A stretch of DNA of 64,000 nt from an uncultured Eubacteriales bacterium (GCA_902789795.1 CADAPM010000007.1:100754-164753); one strand, 5' to 3'; positions 43,055 through 51,897 are shown, numbered from the stretch's first letter. The notes: generated by a model not told the origin, from the sequence alone. A program made the numbers and translations.

Positions 43055-45025
43055 TCATTCCAGCCCGGCTTCCAGCACCTTCAGCACTTCCCCGAAATAC
43101 TGATCCACTTCAGCCTGGGTCAGCTTCATGGCGGTCTGAAGGAGGGCGGGGATCCTGGTGGGGCGCAGGCGGGCGTAGTGGCGGGCGGCGTTCACGTTGG
43201 CGGTCCACTTGTCCATGGTCAGGTTCTTCCAGCGGTCGATGTGCCGGGGCAGGATGGGGCGCAGGGCGTCCTGCCAGTATTCAAACTTCTCCCGCACGTC
43301 GGGCCAGGTGAAGTGGGTCACCAGCAGCTCCGCCACGCGGTTCAGGAATTTCGCTTTCATTTCGGGCACGGCGAGCAGCGCGTTCAAGGGCTCGTGCCTG
43401 AAGCCCTGGATCTTGCCCTTGACGGGCTTGATGTAGTACTCCAGCGGGGTCTTGTCCAGGGACTTGAAGGAGGCCTCCACGTCGAAGAGCAGGTATTTCC
43501 ACTTCCCGCCGGGCACGCGGTACAGACGGACGTTGGTGAAATCCGTGTTGCCCAGGATGATCTCGTAGGCGGCATGGGTGAAGAGACTGTCCACGTCCAG
43601 CCGGTCGAGCACATATTGCAGGTTGCTGGGGTCGTTCAGGTCGTTCTTCTTGCAGAAGTCCGCCAGGGCCACCCAGTCCTCTCCGCTGCCGTTGGAGGTG
43701 AAGCGCGGGGTGCCGGTGCGGGAGATGACGTCGATCATGTCGATGTCCTCGTCGTCCGTCACGCCCTCGTACTGGGCGATCATGTACTTGTTGATCTTCT
43801 CGCGCAGGTTGTAGTGGCCCCAGTACTCGCCGTTGATGTACACCTGGATGCACAGGGCGTCCTGATACAGCAGGCTTTCGCCCTCGGCCAGGGAGGAATA
43901 TACCACGTCCCGGAGCCTGCAGAAGAAGGCGTCGGAATTGGTGGAGCGCAGCAGCAGGGACTTGTAGCTGTCATAATCCCGGTGGGGGAAGGGATTGAAG
44001 GCAAAGCGCTCCGGCCCGAAGGCGGAACGCGCGTACAGCGCGATGGACTTCTGGGTGTTCTGCCGCGCGGAGTGGCCCGCCGCGGTGAAGGTGCCCATCT
44101 GGTTGATCTGCGCCTTCCCGTCCATGCCGTAGTATTCGATGTTGATGGGGTACTCCCATTCCTTGTCGTAGTTCGGCACGGTGCCGGTGCCCTTGACCAG
44201 CGCGCCGGTCTTGCGGTTGAACAGGTACTTGTCGTCCGTGGTCAGGCAGATGATGGGCGTCAGCTGCTCGTCGTCGATCAGGTAGGTGGCGCTGACGGGG
44301 GCCGAGGGGACCTCGCCCTCCCGGAAGGCGCAGACGCGCAGGGGCGCGGTCTTGCTGATCTTAAGCCCGCCGTCGGGGAAGGCCTTCGACTTCGCGGTGG
44401 GCGTGTCCCCGTTCAGGGTGTAGCGCAGCACGGCTCCTTCCGGGGCCTGGGCCTGCACGGTGACGCTCTTTTGATAAAAACCGCCCGCCGTCAGCAGGAC
44501 GGGAGCGTCCGTCCGTCCGGAATAGGTCCGGGCGGCGTTCTTCTTATTCGGGGTCGCGCTGGCAAAAAATCCCGGCTCGCTCTCTCCCGGGGCAAAGCCG
44601 TAGGAGATGTTGCCGTACTGGGCGGGCAGCACTAGGCGGTCGACCTCGTTCAGGTCCGGGTCGCTCAAAAGCAGGGTCTCCCCGGAAGCGGAGATCTTGA
44701 AATCGGCATAGAAGGTCTTGTTTTTGCCGGGGGCCAAGCTGCTGTCGCCGGTGCAGTAGATGAGCACATACCCGCCCTTGGCGATCTTCGCGCCGCCGGG
44801 AAAGGTCCAGAGCCCCGGCTTGCCCTCCTTGTCGCTCAGGTGCCAGCCGCTCAGGTCCACGGCCTTCTTGCCGTCGTTGTACAGCTCGATCCAGTCATAG
44901 GCGTGGCCGTCCGTATAGGTGCCGTTCTGGGCCATGACCTCATTGATGCGCACCTCCGCCCGGGCCGCGCCGCCCACGAGGAGCAGCAGCGCCAGACAGC
45001 CTAAGATCCTACAGATACTTTTCAT
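43055..45025 (-). CDS. Secreted CotH-kinase-family protein with lamin-tail domain
   Basis: 656 residues from ATG (complement of 45023-45025). Signal peptide MKSICRILGCLALLLLVG ending near AARA. Order: lamin-tail domain (about 25-140; INEVMAQN, YDWIELYN, DLSGWHLSDK), a chitobiase-like beta domain (about 165-250; LRYTLNGDTPT), and a CotH protein-kinase-like domain (about 270-620; QVYINGEYWGHYNLREKI, NTDFTNVRLYR, LLFDVEAS with the catalytic DxE-type site). CotH kinases phosphorylate spore-coat or surface proteins. Overlaps the small gene upstream by 17 bases. Confidence 0.88.
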   Translation of the reverse strand: MKSICRILGCLALLLLVGGAARAEVRINEVMAQNGTYTDGHAYDWIELYNDGKKAVDLSGWHLSDKEGKPGLWTFPGGAKIAKGGYVLIYCTGDSSLAPGKNKTFYADFKISASGETLLLSDPDLNEVDRLVLPAQYGNISYGFAPGESEPGFFASATPNKKNAARTYSGRTDAPVLLTAGGFYQKSVTVQAQAPEGAVLRYTLNGDTPTAKSKAFPDGGLKISKTAPLRVCAFREGEVPSAPVSATYLIDDEQLTPIICLTTDDKYLFNRKTGALVKGTGTVPNYDKEWEYPINIEYYGMDGKAQINQMGTFTAAGHSARQNTQKSIALYARSAFGPERFAFNPFPHRDYDSYKSLLLRSTNSDAFFCRLRDVVYSSLAEGESLLYQDALCIQVYINGEYWGHYNLREKINKYMIAQYEGVTDDEDIDMIDVISRTGTPRFTSNGSGEDWVALADFCKKNDLNDPSNLQYVLDRLDVDSLFTHAAYEIILGNTDFTNVRLYRVPGGKWKYLLFDVEASFKSLDKTPLEYYIKPVKGKIQGFRHEPLNALLAVPEMKAKFLNRVAELLVTHFTWPDVREKFEYWQDALRPILPRHIDRWKNLTMDKWTANVNAARHYARLRPTRIPALLQTAMKLTQAEVDQYFGEVLKVLEAGLE

Positions 45026-45293
45026 TGACGGACTTCTTTGCCTCCGGATCGATGTACTCGACCTCCATACGGTCGAAGGAAACGCTCTCCACAAAATGCT
45101 CGGGCAGGAAGCGGGCCTGGTGGAAGCTGTGGTAATCCCGCTCGTGGCGCGGCAGGATCACCGGCTTCGGCGCGTCCAGCGCGCGGCAGGCCTTGGTCAG
45201 GGCCTCCTCCCATTCGTCGGGGGCGCAGGGCTGCACGTTGGATTCCATGATCTTGCCGTGTTTGATCAGCCGCACCCAGATCCCCTGTGACAT
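45009..45293 (-). CDS. Conserved-looking small hypothetical protein
   Basis: 94 residues, soluble, no signal. WVRLIKHGKIMESNVQPC and RHERDYHSFHQARFLPEHFVE are rich in histidine and aromatic residues but match no domain I know. It is squeezed between nadK (two bases) and the CotH gene (overlap), which supports a real gene in the operon. Confidence 0.65.
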   Translation of the reverse strand: MSQGIWVRLIKHGKIMESNVQPCAPDEWEEALTKACRALDAPKPVILPRHERDYHSFHQARFLPEHFVESVSFDRMEVEYIDPEAKKSVNEKYL

Positions 45294-45295
45294 GC

Positions 45296-46078
45296 TTACA
45301 TATCCTTTCTACGCAGCAGTCGCAGGCTGCGTTCGTGTTTTCTGATGAACAGCGGCTCATTGAGGCTGCCCAGGGTCACGCCGTCGGCCAGCACGTCCGC
45401 CGTGTCGGTGCCGGTCTCGGTCACGATCACCTGATAGGTGCCGCTGTCCGGCACCACCATGGGCGCGGTGCCCGGCGTATGGGCGCAGATGGGGGTCAGC
45501 GCGAAGCACCCGGTGTCCGGCGCCAGCACGGGCCCGCCGGCGGAACGGCTGTAGGCGGTGGACCCGGTGGGGGTCGCCACGATCAGCCCGTCGCCGCGGA
45601 AGTGCATCAGTGTGTCCCGGCCGCGGATGATGGCGGCGCTCAGGGTGCCCGCCAGGCGGGGGCGCGCGATGACCACGTCGTTCAGCGCCAGCCGGGTCTG
45701 GCCATCGATCTGGATGCTCAGCATGGTGCGCTCCTCGCTGCGCAGGCCGTGGAGCATTTCCCCGGTCAGCGAGGACAGCTCGTTCATCTCCAGCGCGCAC
45801 AGGTAGCCCAGCCGGCCGGAATTGACGCCCAGCAGGGGCAGGTCCGCCGCCGCGGCCGTCTTCGCGGCGCGCAGCACGGAGCCGTCGCCGCCCACGCTGA
45901 CCACCAGCCGCGCCTCTTTCACGTCTCCGGCATGGGTATCCGAGCCGCACAGGCGCAGGCTGTTTTCCACGCTCATGAGCACCTGCTCGTTCAGCTGCTT
46001 TTCAAAACAATCGATGACCCGGAGCGCTGCGTTTTCGCGCTCCGGGGTCGAAAGGTTCGGACAAAGATAGATCGCCAT
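45296..46078 (-). CDS. nadK: NAD kinase
   Basis: 260 residues from ATG (complement of 46076-46078); a longer frame would overlap nfnB. GGDGS in VVSVGGDGSVLRAAK is the catalytic/ATP motif; GVNSGRLGYLC, LNDVVIARP and DGLIVATPTGSTAYSRSAGGP are diagnostic. Makes NADP from NAD and ATP, sensible beside the NADPH-using Nfn genes. Confidence 0.93.
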   Translation of the reverse strand: MAIYLCPNLSTPERENAALRVIDCFEKQLNEQVLMSVENSLRLCGSDTHAGDVKEARLVVSVGGDGSVLRAAKTAAAADLPLLGVNSGRLGYLCALEMNELSSLTGEMLHGLRSEERTMLSIQIDGQTRLALNDVVIARPRLAGTLSAAIIRGRDTLMHFRGDGLIVATPTGSTAYSRSAGGPVLAPDTGCFALTPICAHTPGTAPMVVPDSGTYQVIVTETGTDTADVLADGVTLGSLNEPLFIRKHERSLRLLRRKDM

Positions 46079-46094
46079 ATCTGCTCCGATAGTA

Positions 46095-47510
46095 TTAGTT
46101 TTGTTCGCCGCAGAGGGCCTTGTCGATGGCGGCGGCGGCCGTCTTACCCGCGCCCATGGCGGAGATGACGGTGGCCGCGCCGGTGACCGCATCGCCGCCG
46201 GCGTAGACGTTTTTGCGGGAGGTCAGGCCGTCCTCATTGATCACGATGCCGCCGCGCCGGTTGACCTCGAGGCCCTCGGTGGTGGATTTGATCAGCGGGT
46301 TCGGGCTGGTGCCGATGGCGATGACCACGGTATCCACATCCAGGGTGAACTCGCTGCCCGGGATCTCCACCGGGCGGCGGCGGCCGGAGGCGTCGGGCTC
46401 GCCCAGCTGCATGCGGATGCAGCGCATGGCCTTCACGAAGCCATTCTTCGGGTCGCGGGGGTTCTCCGGGTCGTTCCAGCCCAGGACCTCCACGGGGTTG
46501 CACAGCAGGCGGAAGTCGATGCCCTCCTCCTCGGCGTGCTCCACCTCCTCGCGGCGGGCGGGCAGCTCCTCCATGGAGCGGCGGTACACGATGTACACGT
46601 GCTCCGCGCCCAGGCGCAGGGCGGTGCGCGCGGCGTCCATGGCCACGTTGCCGCCGCCCACCACCGCGACGCTGCCGCCCTTCATGATGGGCGTGTCGGC
46701 GTCGTCCCGGTAGGCCTTCATCAGGTTGGAGCGGGTCAGGTATTCGTTGGCGGAATAGACGCCCTTCAGGGATTCGCCAGGGATGCCCATGAAGTTGGGC
46801 AGGCCCGCGCCGGAGCCGATGAACACGGCCTCGTAGCCCTGTTCGAACAGCTCGTCCACGGTCAGCGTCTTGCCGATGATCACGTTGGTCTCGATATCCA
46901 CGCCCAGGGCCTTCAGCGTCTCCACCTCCCGGGCCACGATGGCCTTGGGCAGGCGGAACTCGGGGATGCCGTACACCAGCACGCCGCCGGCGGTGTGCAG
47001 GGCTTCAAACACGGTCACCTGATAGCCCTTCTTGGCCAGGTCGCCGGCGCAGGTGAGCCCGCTCGGGCCGGAGCCCACGATGGCCACGCGGTGGCCGTTG
47101 CTCTCAGGCTTCTGCGGGGCCTCGGTGCTGTGCTCGTTGTGCCAGTCGGCCACAAAGCGCTCCAGGCGGCCGATGCCCACCGGCTCATAGCGGATGCCCA
47201 GAGTGCACTGCTGCTCGCACTGGGTCTCCTGGGGGCAGACGCGGCCGCAGATCGCGGGCAGGGAGCTGGTCAGGCTGATGATCTGGTAGGCTTCCTCGAT
47301 CTCGCCCTTGCGTAGCGCCTGGATGAACTGGGGGATATGGATGCCCACCGGGCAGCCCTTCACGCAGGGCTGGTTCTTGCAGTTCAGGCAGCGGGAGGCC
47401 TCCTCGCGGGCGACCTCCAGGGTATAGCCCAGGGCGACCTCGCGGAAGTTATGGGCGCGCTCCTCGGGCGCCTGGGTCGGCATCGGGTGCTTGTTGGGAT
47501 CGATCGCCAT
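46095..47510 (-). CDS. nfnB: NADPH-dependent oxidoreductase, NfnB/glutamate synthase small-subunit type
   Basis: 471 residues. N-terminal Fe-S region CLNCKNQPCVKGCPVGI and CGRVCPQETQCEQQC, FAD loop VAIVGSGPSGLTCAGDLA, NADPH loop VAVVGGGNVAMDAARTAL and the final GGDAVTGAATVISAMGAGKTAA. Next to an NfnA-type gene in one overlapping pair, it is best read as the large subunit of the electron-bifurcating NADH-dependent ferredoxin:NADP oxidoreductase. A stand-alone role is possible since nfnA is broken here. Confidence 0.88.
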   Translation of the reverse strand: MAIDPNKHPMPTQAPEERAHNFREVALGYTLEVAREEASRCLNCKNQPCVKGCPVGIHIPQFIQALRKGEIEEAYQIISLTSSLPAICGRVCPQETQCEQQCTLGIRYEPVGIGRLERFVADWHNEHSTEAPQKPESNGHRVAIVGSGPSGLTCAGDLAKKGYQVTVFEALHTAGGVLVYGIPEFRLPKAIVAREVETLKALGVDIETNVIIGKTLTVDELFEQGYEAVFIGSGAGLPNFMGIPGESLKGVYSANEYLTRSNLMKAYRDDADTPIMKGGSVAVVGGGNVAMDAARTALRLGAEHVYIVYRRSMEELPARREEVEHAEEEGIDFRLLCNPVEVLGWNDPENPRDPKNGFVKAMRCIRMQLGEPDASGRRRPVEIPGSEFTLDVDTVVIAIGTSPNPLIKSTTEGLEVNRRGGIVINEDGLTSRKNVYAGGDAVTGAATVISAMGAGKTAAAAIDKALCGEQN

Positions 47511-48351
47511 TACTGATCCCTCCCTTCGGCTTTGCGGAACAGGTTGCAGGCTTCGTCATAGGCGCGGCGCTCGAAGTCCTGGTACATGCGCCCGCGGGAC
47601 ATGGCCTCGTCAAAGTCGATCAGGTGGCCGTCGAACTCGGGGCCGTCCACGCAGGCGAACTTCGTTTCCCCGCCCACGGTCAGGCGGCAGTGCCCGTGCC
47701 GTCGATCATGATGGGGTTCATGCTGGCCACGGTCTTGATGCCGTACTGCTTAGTGATGGCGCAGACGAACTTCATCATGATCAGCGGGCCGATGGTGATG
47801 ACCTCGTCGTACTGGTTCCCAGCCTCGATCAGCTGTTTCAGCGCGTCGGTGACCAGGCCCTTCTCACCCCAGCTGCCGTCGTCGCTCATGCGGCAGAACA
47901 GCGTGGAGTGGGCGGCAAACTCGTCCTCCAGGATCACCAGGTCCTTCGTGCGGAAGCCGGCCACGGCGTGCACCTCGGCGCCCTGCTCAAAGAGCTTTTT
48001 CGCCACGGGATAGGCAATGGCGCAGCCGACGCCGCCGCCCACCACCGCGACCTTCTTGAGGCCCTCGGTGTGGGTGGCCCTGCCCAGGGGGCCGGCGATA
48101 TCCTGCACGCAGCCGCCTTCCATCAGGTGGTTGAGCTTCTCCGTGGTCGCGCCCACGATCTGGAAGATGATGGTCACGGTGCCGGCCTCGCGGTCAAAGT
48201 CCGCGATGGTCAGGGGGATGCGCTCCCCTTCGGCGTCCGGGCGCACGATGACGAACTGCCCCGGCTCGGCCTTGCGTGCGATCAGCGGCGCTTCCACGGT
48301 CAGCAGAGTGACCGTCGGGTTCAGCTCCCGCCGTACCAAGATTTTGTTCAC
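47510..48351 (-). pseudogene. nfnA: NfnA/ferredoxin-NADP reductase alpha-type subunit, frameshifted
   Basis: Frame one runs from ATG (complement of 48349-48351) through VVGGGVGCAIAYPVAKKLFEQG and MNPIMIDGTGT and stops at 47680. The expected continuation (LTVGGETKFACVDGPEFDGH to GRMYQDFERRAYDEACNLF) is open in another frame down to a TAA at 47510-47512 that overlaps nfnB as TAATG. The junction is at 47690/47691. Ten bases appear missing from the region that should read GTGMCGGCR, removing the first two [2Fe-2S] cysteines' context. With ten bases restored the length is exactly 283 residues. Real mutation and assembly error cannot be told apart here. Confidence 0.82.
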
Positions 48352-48361
48352 AGCTTTCTCC

Positions 48362-48883
48362 TTACCGTGCGTTCAATTTGGTGAAGGGATACTCCTTGCC
48401 GTAGGTCTCCACGCGGATGGACTTGATCTTCTGCTCCTGGAGGGGCCGGTCGTTGTAGTCGCGCTTGACGTTCACGATCTCGTAGGCGGTTTCCAGGCCT
48501 TCCGTGACCTTGCCGAAGGCCGCGTAAGCGCCGTCCAGGTGCGGGGAGGTGCTGGTCATGATGAAGAACTGACTGCCGGCGGAGTTGGGCATCATGCTGC
48601 GCGCCATGGAGAGCACTCCCTCGGTGTGCTTCAGGTCGTTCTTGACGCCGTTCTGGCGGAATTCACCCTTGATCGAATAGCCCGGGCCGCCCATGCCGGT
48701 GCCCTGGGGGTCGCCACCCTGGATCATGAAGTCCGGGATCACGCGGTGGAAGATCAGGCCGTCATAAAAGCCGCTGTTGGCCAGGGCGATGAAGTTGCCC
48801 ACGGACTCGGGCGCGATGTCGGGATAGAGCTCGCCGCTCATTTTCTTGCCGTTTTCCATTTCGATGACGAAAATCGGGATCAT
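48362..48883 (-). CDS. Peptidyl-prolyl cis-trans isomerase (cyclophilin)
   Basis: 173 residues from ATG (complement of 48881-48883), with GGAGAG eight bases before. Cyclophilin core: GNFIALANSGFYDGLIFHRVIPDFMIQGGDPQGTG, GVLSMARS, SAGSQFFI and GKVTEGLE. Cytoplasmic, no signal. Catalytic arginine in FHRVIP. Helps protein folding. Confidence 0.93.
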   Translation of the reverse strand: MIPIFVIEMENGKKMSGELYPDIAPESVGNFIALANSGFYDGLIFHRVIPDFMIQGGDPQGTGMGGPGYSIKGEFRQNGVKNDLKHTEGVLSMARSMMPNSAGSQFFIMTSTSPHLDGAYAAFGKVTEGLETAYEIVNVKRDYNDRPLQEQKIKSIRVETYGKEYPFTKLNAR

Positions 48884-48907
48884 CGTTTTCTCTCCTTTAC
48901 TATTTGG

Positions 48908-48932
48908 AAAAAGAGCCGCCCGCAGGCGGCTC
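48908..48932 (-). terminator. Terminator after rubredoxin
   Basis: Perfect 8-bp stem GAGCCGCC/GGCGGCTC with a four-base loop and a run of five T on the minus strand. It lies between the rubredoxin and cyclophilin genes. Confidence 0.82.
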
Positions 48933-48941
48933 TCACTGTTG

Positions 48942-49097
48942 TCACGCAACCGTGAAGGCATCCTTGCCCAGGCCGCAGACGGGGCAGACCCAATCCTCGG
49001 GGATGTCCTCGAAGGCCGTGCCGGGCGCGATGCCGCCTTCGGGATCGCCTACCTCGGGGTCGTACACATAGCCGCAGGGGCACTCATACTTATCCAT
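48942..49097 (-). CDS. Rubredoxin
   Basis: 51 residues, ATG at the complement of 49095-49097, with AAAGGAG upstream. Reads [18 protein letters not shown]..., then [19 protein letters not shown]. The second iron site CPVCG and the [13 protein letters not shown] segment are standard. The first site is C-P-C-G (C6, C8), one residue shorter than the usual C-x2-C-G. Small one-electron carrier of anaerobes, often serving oxygen or peroxide detoxification. Own promoter and terminator. Confidence 0.93.
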   Translation of the reverse strand: MDKYECPCGYVYDPEVGDPEGGIAPGTAFEDIPEDWVCPVCGLGKDAFTVA

Positions 49098-49147
49098 GAC
49101 GCAAGCTCCTTTCAAGGCCGCTCATTGCCGGCGGCCACCTGATGCGA

Positions 49148-49176
49148 TTATACATGAATGCAGTTAAAAATGCAAT
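49148..49176 (-). promoter_or_regulatory. Promoter of the rubredoxin gene
   Basis: Minus strand: -35 TTGCAT (complement of 49171-49176), 17-base spacer, perfect -10 TATAAT (complement of 49148-49153). Confidence 0.75.
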
Positions 49177-49219
49177 GAAATTACTGTTTTTTATCGGGAT
49201 TGGATCAGGACCGCCGCTG

Positions 49220-49248
49220 TTGACGAACGTCCGGCCGCGTGGTATCCT
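49220..49248 (+). promoter_or_regulatory. Promoter of the DNA glycosylase gene
   Basis: -35 TTGACG (49220-49225), 17-base spacer, -10 TATCCT (49243-49248), 31 bases before the start codon. Confidence 0.6.
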
Positions 49249-49279
49249 TCGGGTGTCATGAAGGACGGCGGAGGCGGGT

Positions 49280-50107
49280 ATGTACAGACTGCGCATCGAG
49301 GATGATCTGGACCTCACAAAAATCGCGGACAGCGGGCAGTGCTTCCGCTGGGAGGCGCTGGCGGGCGGCGCGTACCGCATCGTGCACCGGGCCCACTGCG
49401 TGACGGTCACGCCCCGGGGCGAGGGGGTATTCGACTTCTCCTGCGACGAGGAGGAGTTCAGGTCTGTGTGGCGGGAGTACTTCGACCTCGGCACCGACTA
49501 CCGCGCGGTGCGCAGCCGGGTGCGCCGGGAGGAGGACCCTTACCTCTTTGACGCGTGTGAGTTTGGCCGCGGCATCCGCATCCTGCGCCAGGACCCCTGG
49601 GAGACCCTTGTCAGCTTCATCATCTCCCAGAACCGGAATATCCCCGCCATCAAGCGGAGCATCGAGCTGATATGCCGGGCGGTGGGGGAGAGGCGGACGG
49701 ACAGCCTGGGCGGAGCATATACCCTCTTCCCGACTCCCGTAGCGGTGCTGGCCCTGGACGACGAGGCATTGTCTGCCTGCCGCCTCGGCTACCGCTGCCG
49801 GTATGTGCGGGCGGCGGCCCGGGCCGTCGTGGATGGGACGCTGGATCTGCGCGCCCTGCAGGACTGCGGGGAGGAAGAGGCGCTGAAGGCATTGACCGCC
49901 CTGTGCGGCGTCGGCATCAAGGTGGCCAGCTGCGTCCTCCTGTTCGGCCTGCACTACACGGACGCCTTCCCGGTGGACGTGTGGATCCGAAGGGTGCTCG
50001 CTCAGGAATATCCCCAGGGCTGGCCGATGGAAAAGTACTCTCCCTACAACGGGATCTATCAGCAGTACCTGTTCTTCCGCGCCCGGACCCAACCGGAATT
50101 TAAATAA
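49280..50107 (+). CDS. 8-oxoguanine DNA glycosylase (OGG1 type)
   Basis: 275 residues. N-terminal OGG domain with SGQCFRWE, then HhH-GPD: SFIISQNRNIPAIKRSIELIC, LCGVGIKVASCVLLFGL carrying the catalytic lysine (about residue 215) and FPVDVWIRRVL with the catalytic aspartate. Removes oxidised guanine from DNA with lyase action. Same length as other clostridial OGG proteins. Confidence 0.92.
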   Translation: MYRLRIEDDLDLTKIADSGQCFRWEALAGGAYRIVHRAHCVTVTPRGEGVFDFSCDEEEFRSVWREYFDLGTDYRAVRSRVRREEDPYLFDACEFGRGIRILRQDPWETLVSFIISQNRNIPAIKRSIELICRAVGERRTDSLGGAYTLFPTPVAVLALDDEALSACRLGYRCRYVRAAARAVVDGTLDLRALQDCGEEEALKALTALCGVGIKVASCVLLFGLHYTDAFPVDVWIRRVLAQEYPQGWPMEKYSPYNGIYQQYLFFRARTQPEFK

Positions 50108-50122
50108 AAGCAAAAAAAGTGC

Positions 50123-50151
50123 TTGCATTTTTGAATAAACTGCGGTATAAT
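50123..50151 (+). promoter_or_regulatory. Promoter of tRNA-Arg
   Basis: -35 TTGCAT (50123-50128), 17-base spacer, perfect -10 TATAAT (50146-50151), 28 bases before the mature tRNA. Confidence 0.78.
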
Positions 50152-50179
50152 ACCTCACGTTCCGCAAAACGGAACGAAT

Positions 50180-50256
50180 GCGCCCTTAGCTCAGCTGGAT
50201 AGAGTGTTTGACTACGAATCAAAAGGCCGAGGGTTCGAATCCCCCAGGGCGCGCCA
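50180..50256 (+). tRNA. tRNA-Arg (anticodon ACG)
   Basis: 77 bases. Acceptor stem GCGCCCT/AGGGCGC, D-arm TTAGCTCAGCTGGATAGAG, anticodon stem TTTGA/TCAAA with loop CTACGAA (anticodon ACG), T-arm GAGGGTTCGAATCCCCC-like, discriminator G and an encoded CCA. A is presumably edited to inosine at the wobble position. The 3' end is the likely integration site of the island that follows. Confidence 0.95.
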
Positions 50257-50261
50257 AAGAA

Positions 50262-50304
50262 AAAGCCTTGATCTCACAAAGAGATTCAAGGCTTTCTTTT
50301 TTTG
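50262..50304 (+). terminator. Terminator after tRNA-Arg
   Basis: Stem AAAGCCTTGA (50262-50271)/TCAAGGCTTT (50286-50295), extended by CTC/GAG, followed by CTTTTTTTT. Confidence 0.85.
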
Positions 50305-50349
50305 CTTTGGAGGAGAAATCGGCCTCTTTTTTGGTGTTTTTACCCGAAG

Positions 50350-50437
50350 TGTCGCAAATAGTGTCGCATTTTCGGACTTTAAAATAGAGCAAAAACTCTG
50401 ATATATCAATGACTTTCGTGCATCAAAAAATGTCGCA
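50350..50437. repeat. Three TGTCGCA repeats between tRNA and integrase
   Basis: TGTCGCA occurs at 50350-50356, 50362-50368 and 50431-50437, in direct orientation; the last two continue as TGTCGCATTTT. The first two are 12 bases apart. The position beside the integrase and attachment site suits arm-type integrase binding sites. Confidence 0.5.
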
Positions 50438-50439
50438 TT

Positions 50440-51465
50440 TTATGTCTCGAAAATATCGATTTTGCCAAGTGCTGTGATGTTGTCTAAAATGGGATGGGTG
50501 TATCGGTTCAGTGTAGTGGAAATGTCTGCATGACCCATGACCGATTGAAGTGTTTTTGCATCGGTGTATGGTTCCATGAGAGAAGCGTAAGTGTGCCGAA
50601 AGACATGAGGCGTCGCACCATATAGATTTATTTTACTACTGATACGTTCCCATAATCTTTTGAACCCTGTTTCAGTTAAGGGGATGCTTTCGTCTTTGCG
50701 GTTTTTAACCACAAAACCCGTGCGTTCCTGAGTGCTGGTAAGTATGCTTAAGAGATGGGCGTTAATTGATATAAATCGAATACCCGCTGCACTCTTTGGA
50801 TTTCCAATAACTGGACGATTCATATTGTATGTTACAGCATGTTGCACATGGATCAAACGTTTTTCCAGATCAATATCTTGCCACATCAGGGCAATTATTT
50901 CTCCTCGACGCATTCCTGTAAAAATAGCAAGCCCCAAGAAGAGTTTTTCATCATCGTCCAATTTGTCCAATTGATAGATGATACTTTGAACATGCTCTTT
51001 TGACAAGGCGTCCCGCTTTGTGGCTTTTTTACTCATTACATAACGTTTTGAGTCGATAATGTTTGTTGCGATGATGCCATCTTCAACTGCGTTTTTAAAA
51101 ATCTGGTTAAGGACAATGCGAACTTTATTTACCGAAGACTTCGAAAGCAGACTCATATTGTTATAAAGCATTTGGACATCATCATGAGTGATTTGATTCA
51201 GTTGCTTGTCCCCGATATAAGGATAGATGTGCTTCTCGAGGTGAAGCTTTGTTTGCATCGCGGTATTTGGTTTTACTTTCGGTACATGATATGTTTTGAA
51301 CCAGTTGTCACCGTATTCTTTCAGTGACTGTGAGACTGCCTGTTGTGATACCAGACCATTTGTGCATTTGGCCAGCAGATTAGCAAACGCATCACTGATT
51401 GTTTTTCCAGTACAGTTGACAATTTCTCCATTGGGTAAGGTTATTTTTGCCTTGAATCTTGACAT
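50440..51465 (-). CDS. int: Tyrosine recombinase (integrase)
   Basis: 341 residues from ATG (complement of 51463-51465), with GAGAGG upstream. Layout: N-terminal arm-binding region, SAM-like core-binding domain (about 50-150), catalytic domain. Catalytic residues: R in FTGMRRGEIIAL, the K region before VIGNPKSAAGIRF, H-x-x-R in TPHVFRHTYASLM, H in VMGHADISTTLNRY and the nucleophile Y in the same segment. Typical of integrative elements using tRNA targets. Transcribed toward the tRNA. Confidence 0.93.
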   Translation of the reverse strand: MSRFKAKITLPNGEIVNCTGKTISDAFANLLAKCTNGLVSQQAVSQSLKEYGDNWFKTYHVPKVKPNTAMQTKLHLEKHIYPYIGDKQLNQITHDDVQMLYNNMSLLSKSSVNKVRIVLNQIFKNAVEDGIIATNIIDSKRYVMSKKATKRDALSKEHVQSIIYQLDKLDDDEKLFLGLAIFTGMRRGEIIALMWQDIDLEKRLIHVQHAVTYNMNRPVIGNPKSAAGIRFISINAHLLSILTSTQERTGFVVKNRKDESIPLTETGFKRLWERISSKINLYGATPHVFRHTYASLMEPYTDAKTLQSVMGHADISTTLNRYTHPILDNITALGKIDIFET

Positions 51466-51544
51466 GACTGCCTCTCTTTCAGCCATATCACGATTTATCC
51501 AGATGTGAAGTTGTCAAGCTCCGCTGCCATTTTACGGCACAACT

Positions 51545-51573
51545 ATTATAACATATTGCTGGCAGATAAGCCA
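51545..51573 (-). promoter_or_regulatory. Possible integrase promoter
   Basis: Minus strand -10 TATAAT (complement of 51545-51550), with a weak -35 TGGCTT 17 bases upstream (complement of 51568-51573). Confidence 0.4.
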
Positions 51574-51655
51574 CAAGATATAAGGGTTTTAGGAGTTTAG
51601 AATCGGATAATTCGCAGCAAGTTTTGGCTAATGATTCAGAACTTCAGGTCAGCAC

Positions 51656-51730
51656 TTTACAACTTTCGGATAACAACTTACAACTTTTGAGTAAGGCGCT
51701 TGCCAATCACGGGCAGCGCCTTTATTTTTT
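51656..51730 (+). terminator. ACAACTT repeats followed by an orphan terminator
   Basis: ACAACTT occurs three times at 51659-51687. A GC-rich stem AAGGCGC/GCGCCTT (51693-51722, extended by TGCC/GGCA) with TATTTTTTTT follows. No convincing gene precedes it; the 544-base stretch 51466-52009 holds only this, the integrase promoter and the first regulatory cassette. It may end a small RNA or be a relic. Related ACAACT repeats recur at 52248-52294. Confidence 0.55.
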
Positions 51731-51897
51731 TGCTAAAGCCGCTGTATTTCGCTGCGCTGCTCTGAAAATCGGGTCATATGTCAAGCATGATTTTTTAGAT
51801 GTTATACTTTCACATTTTTATATACATTCATAATCTTCAAATGCATTTGATTTCACTTGTATTCCCGCTCATTTATGCCATTAACTTTTGAAATTAT

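Noticed and set aside
51624-51833. A 69-codon frame near the orphan terminator
   Set aside because: It reads through the terminator stem and T-run and has no ribosome site.
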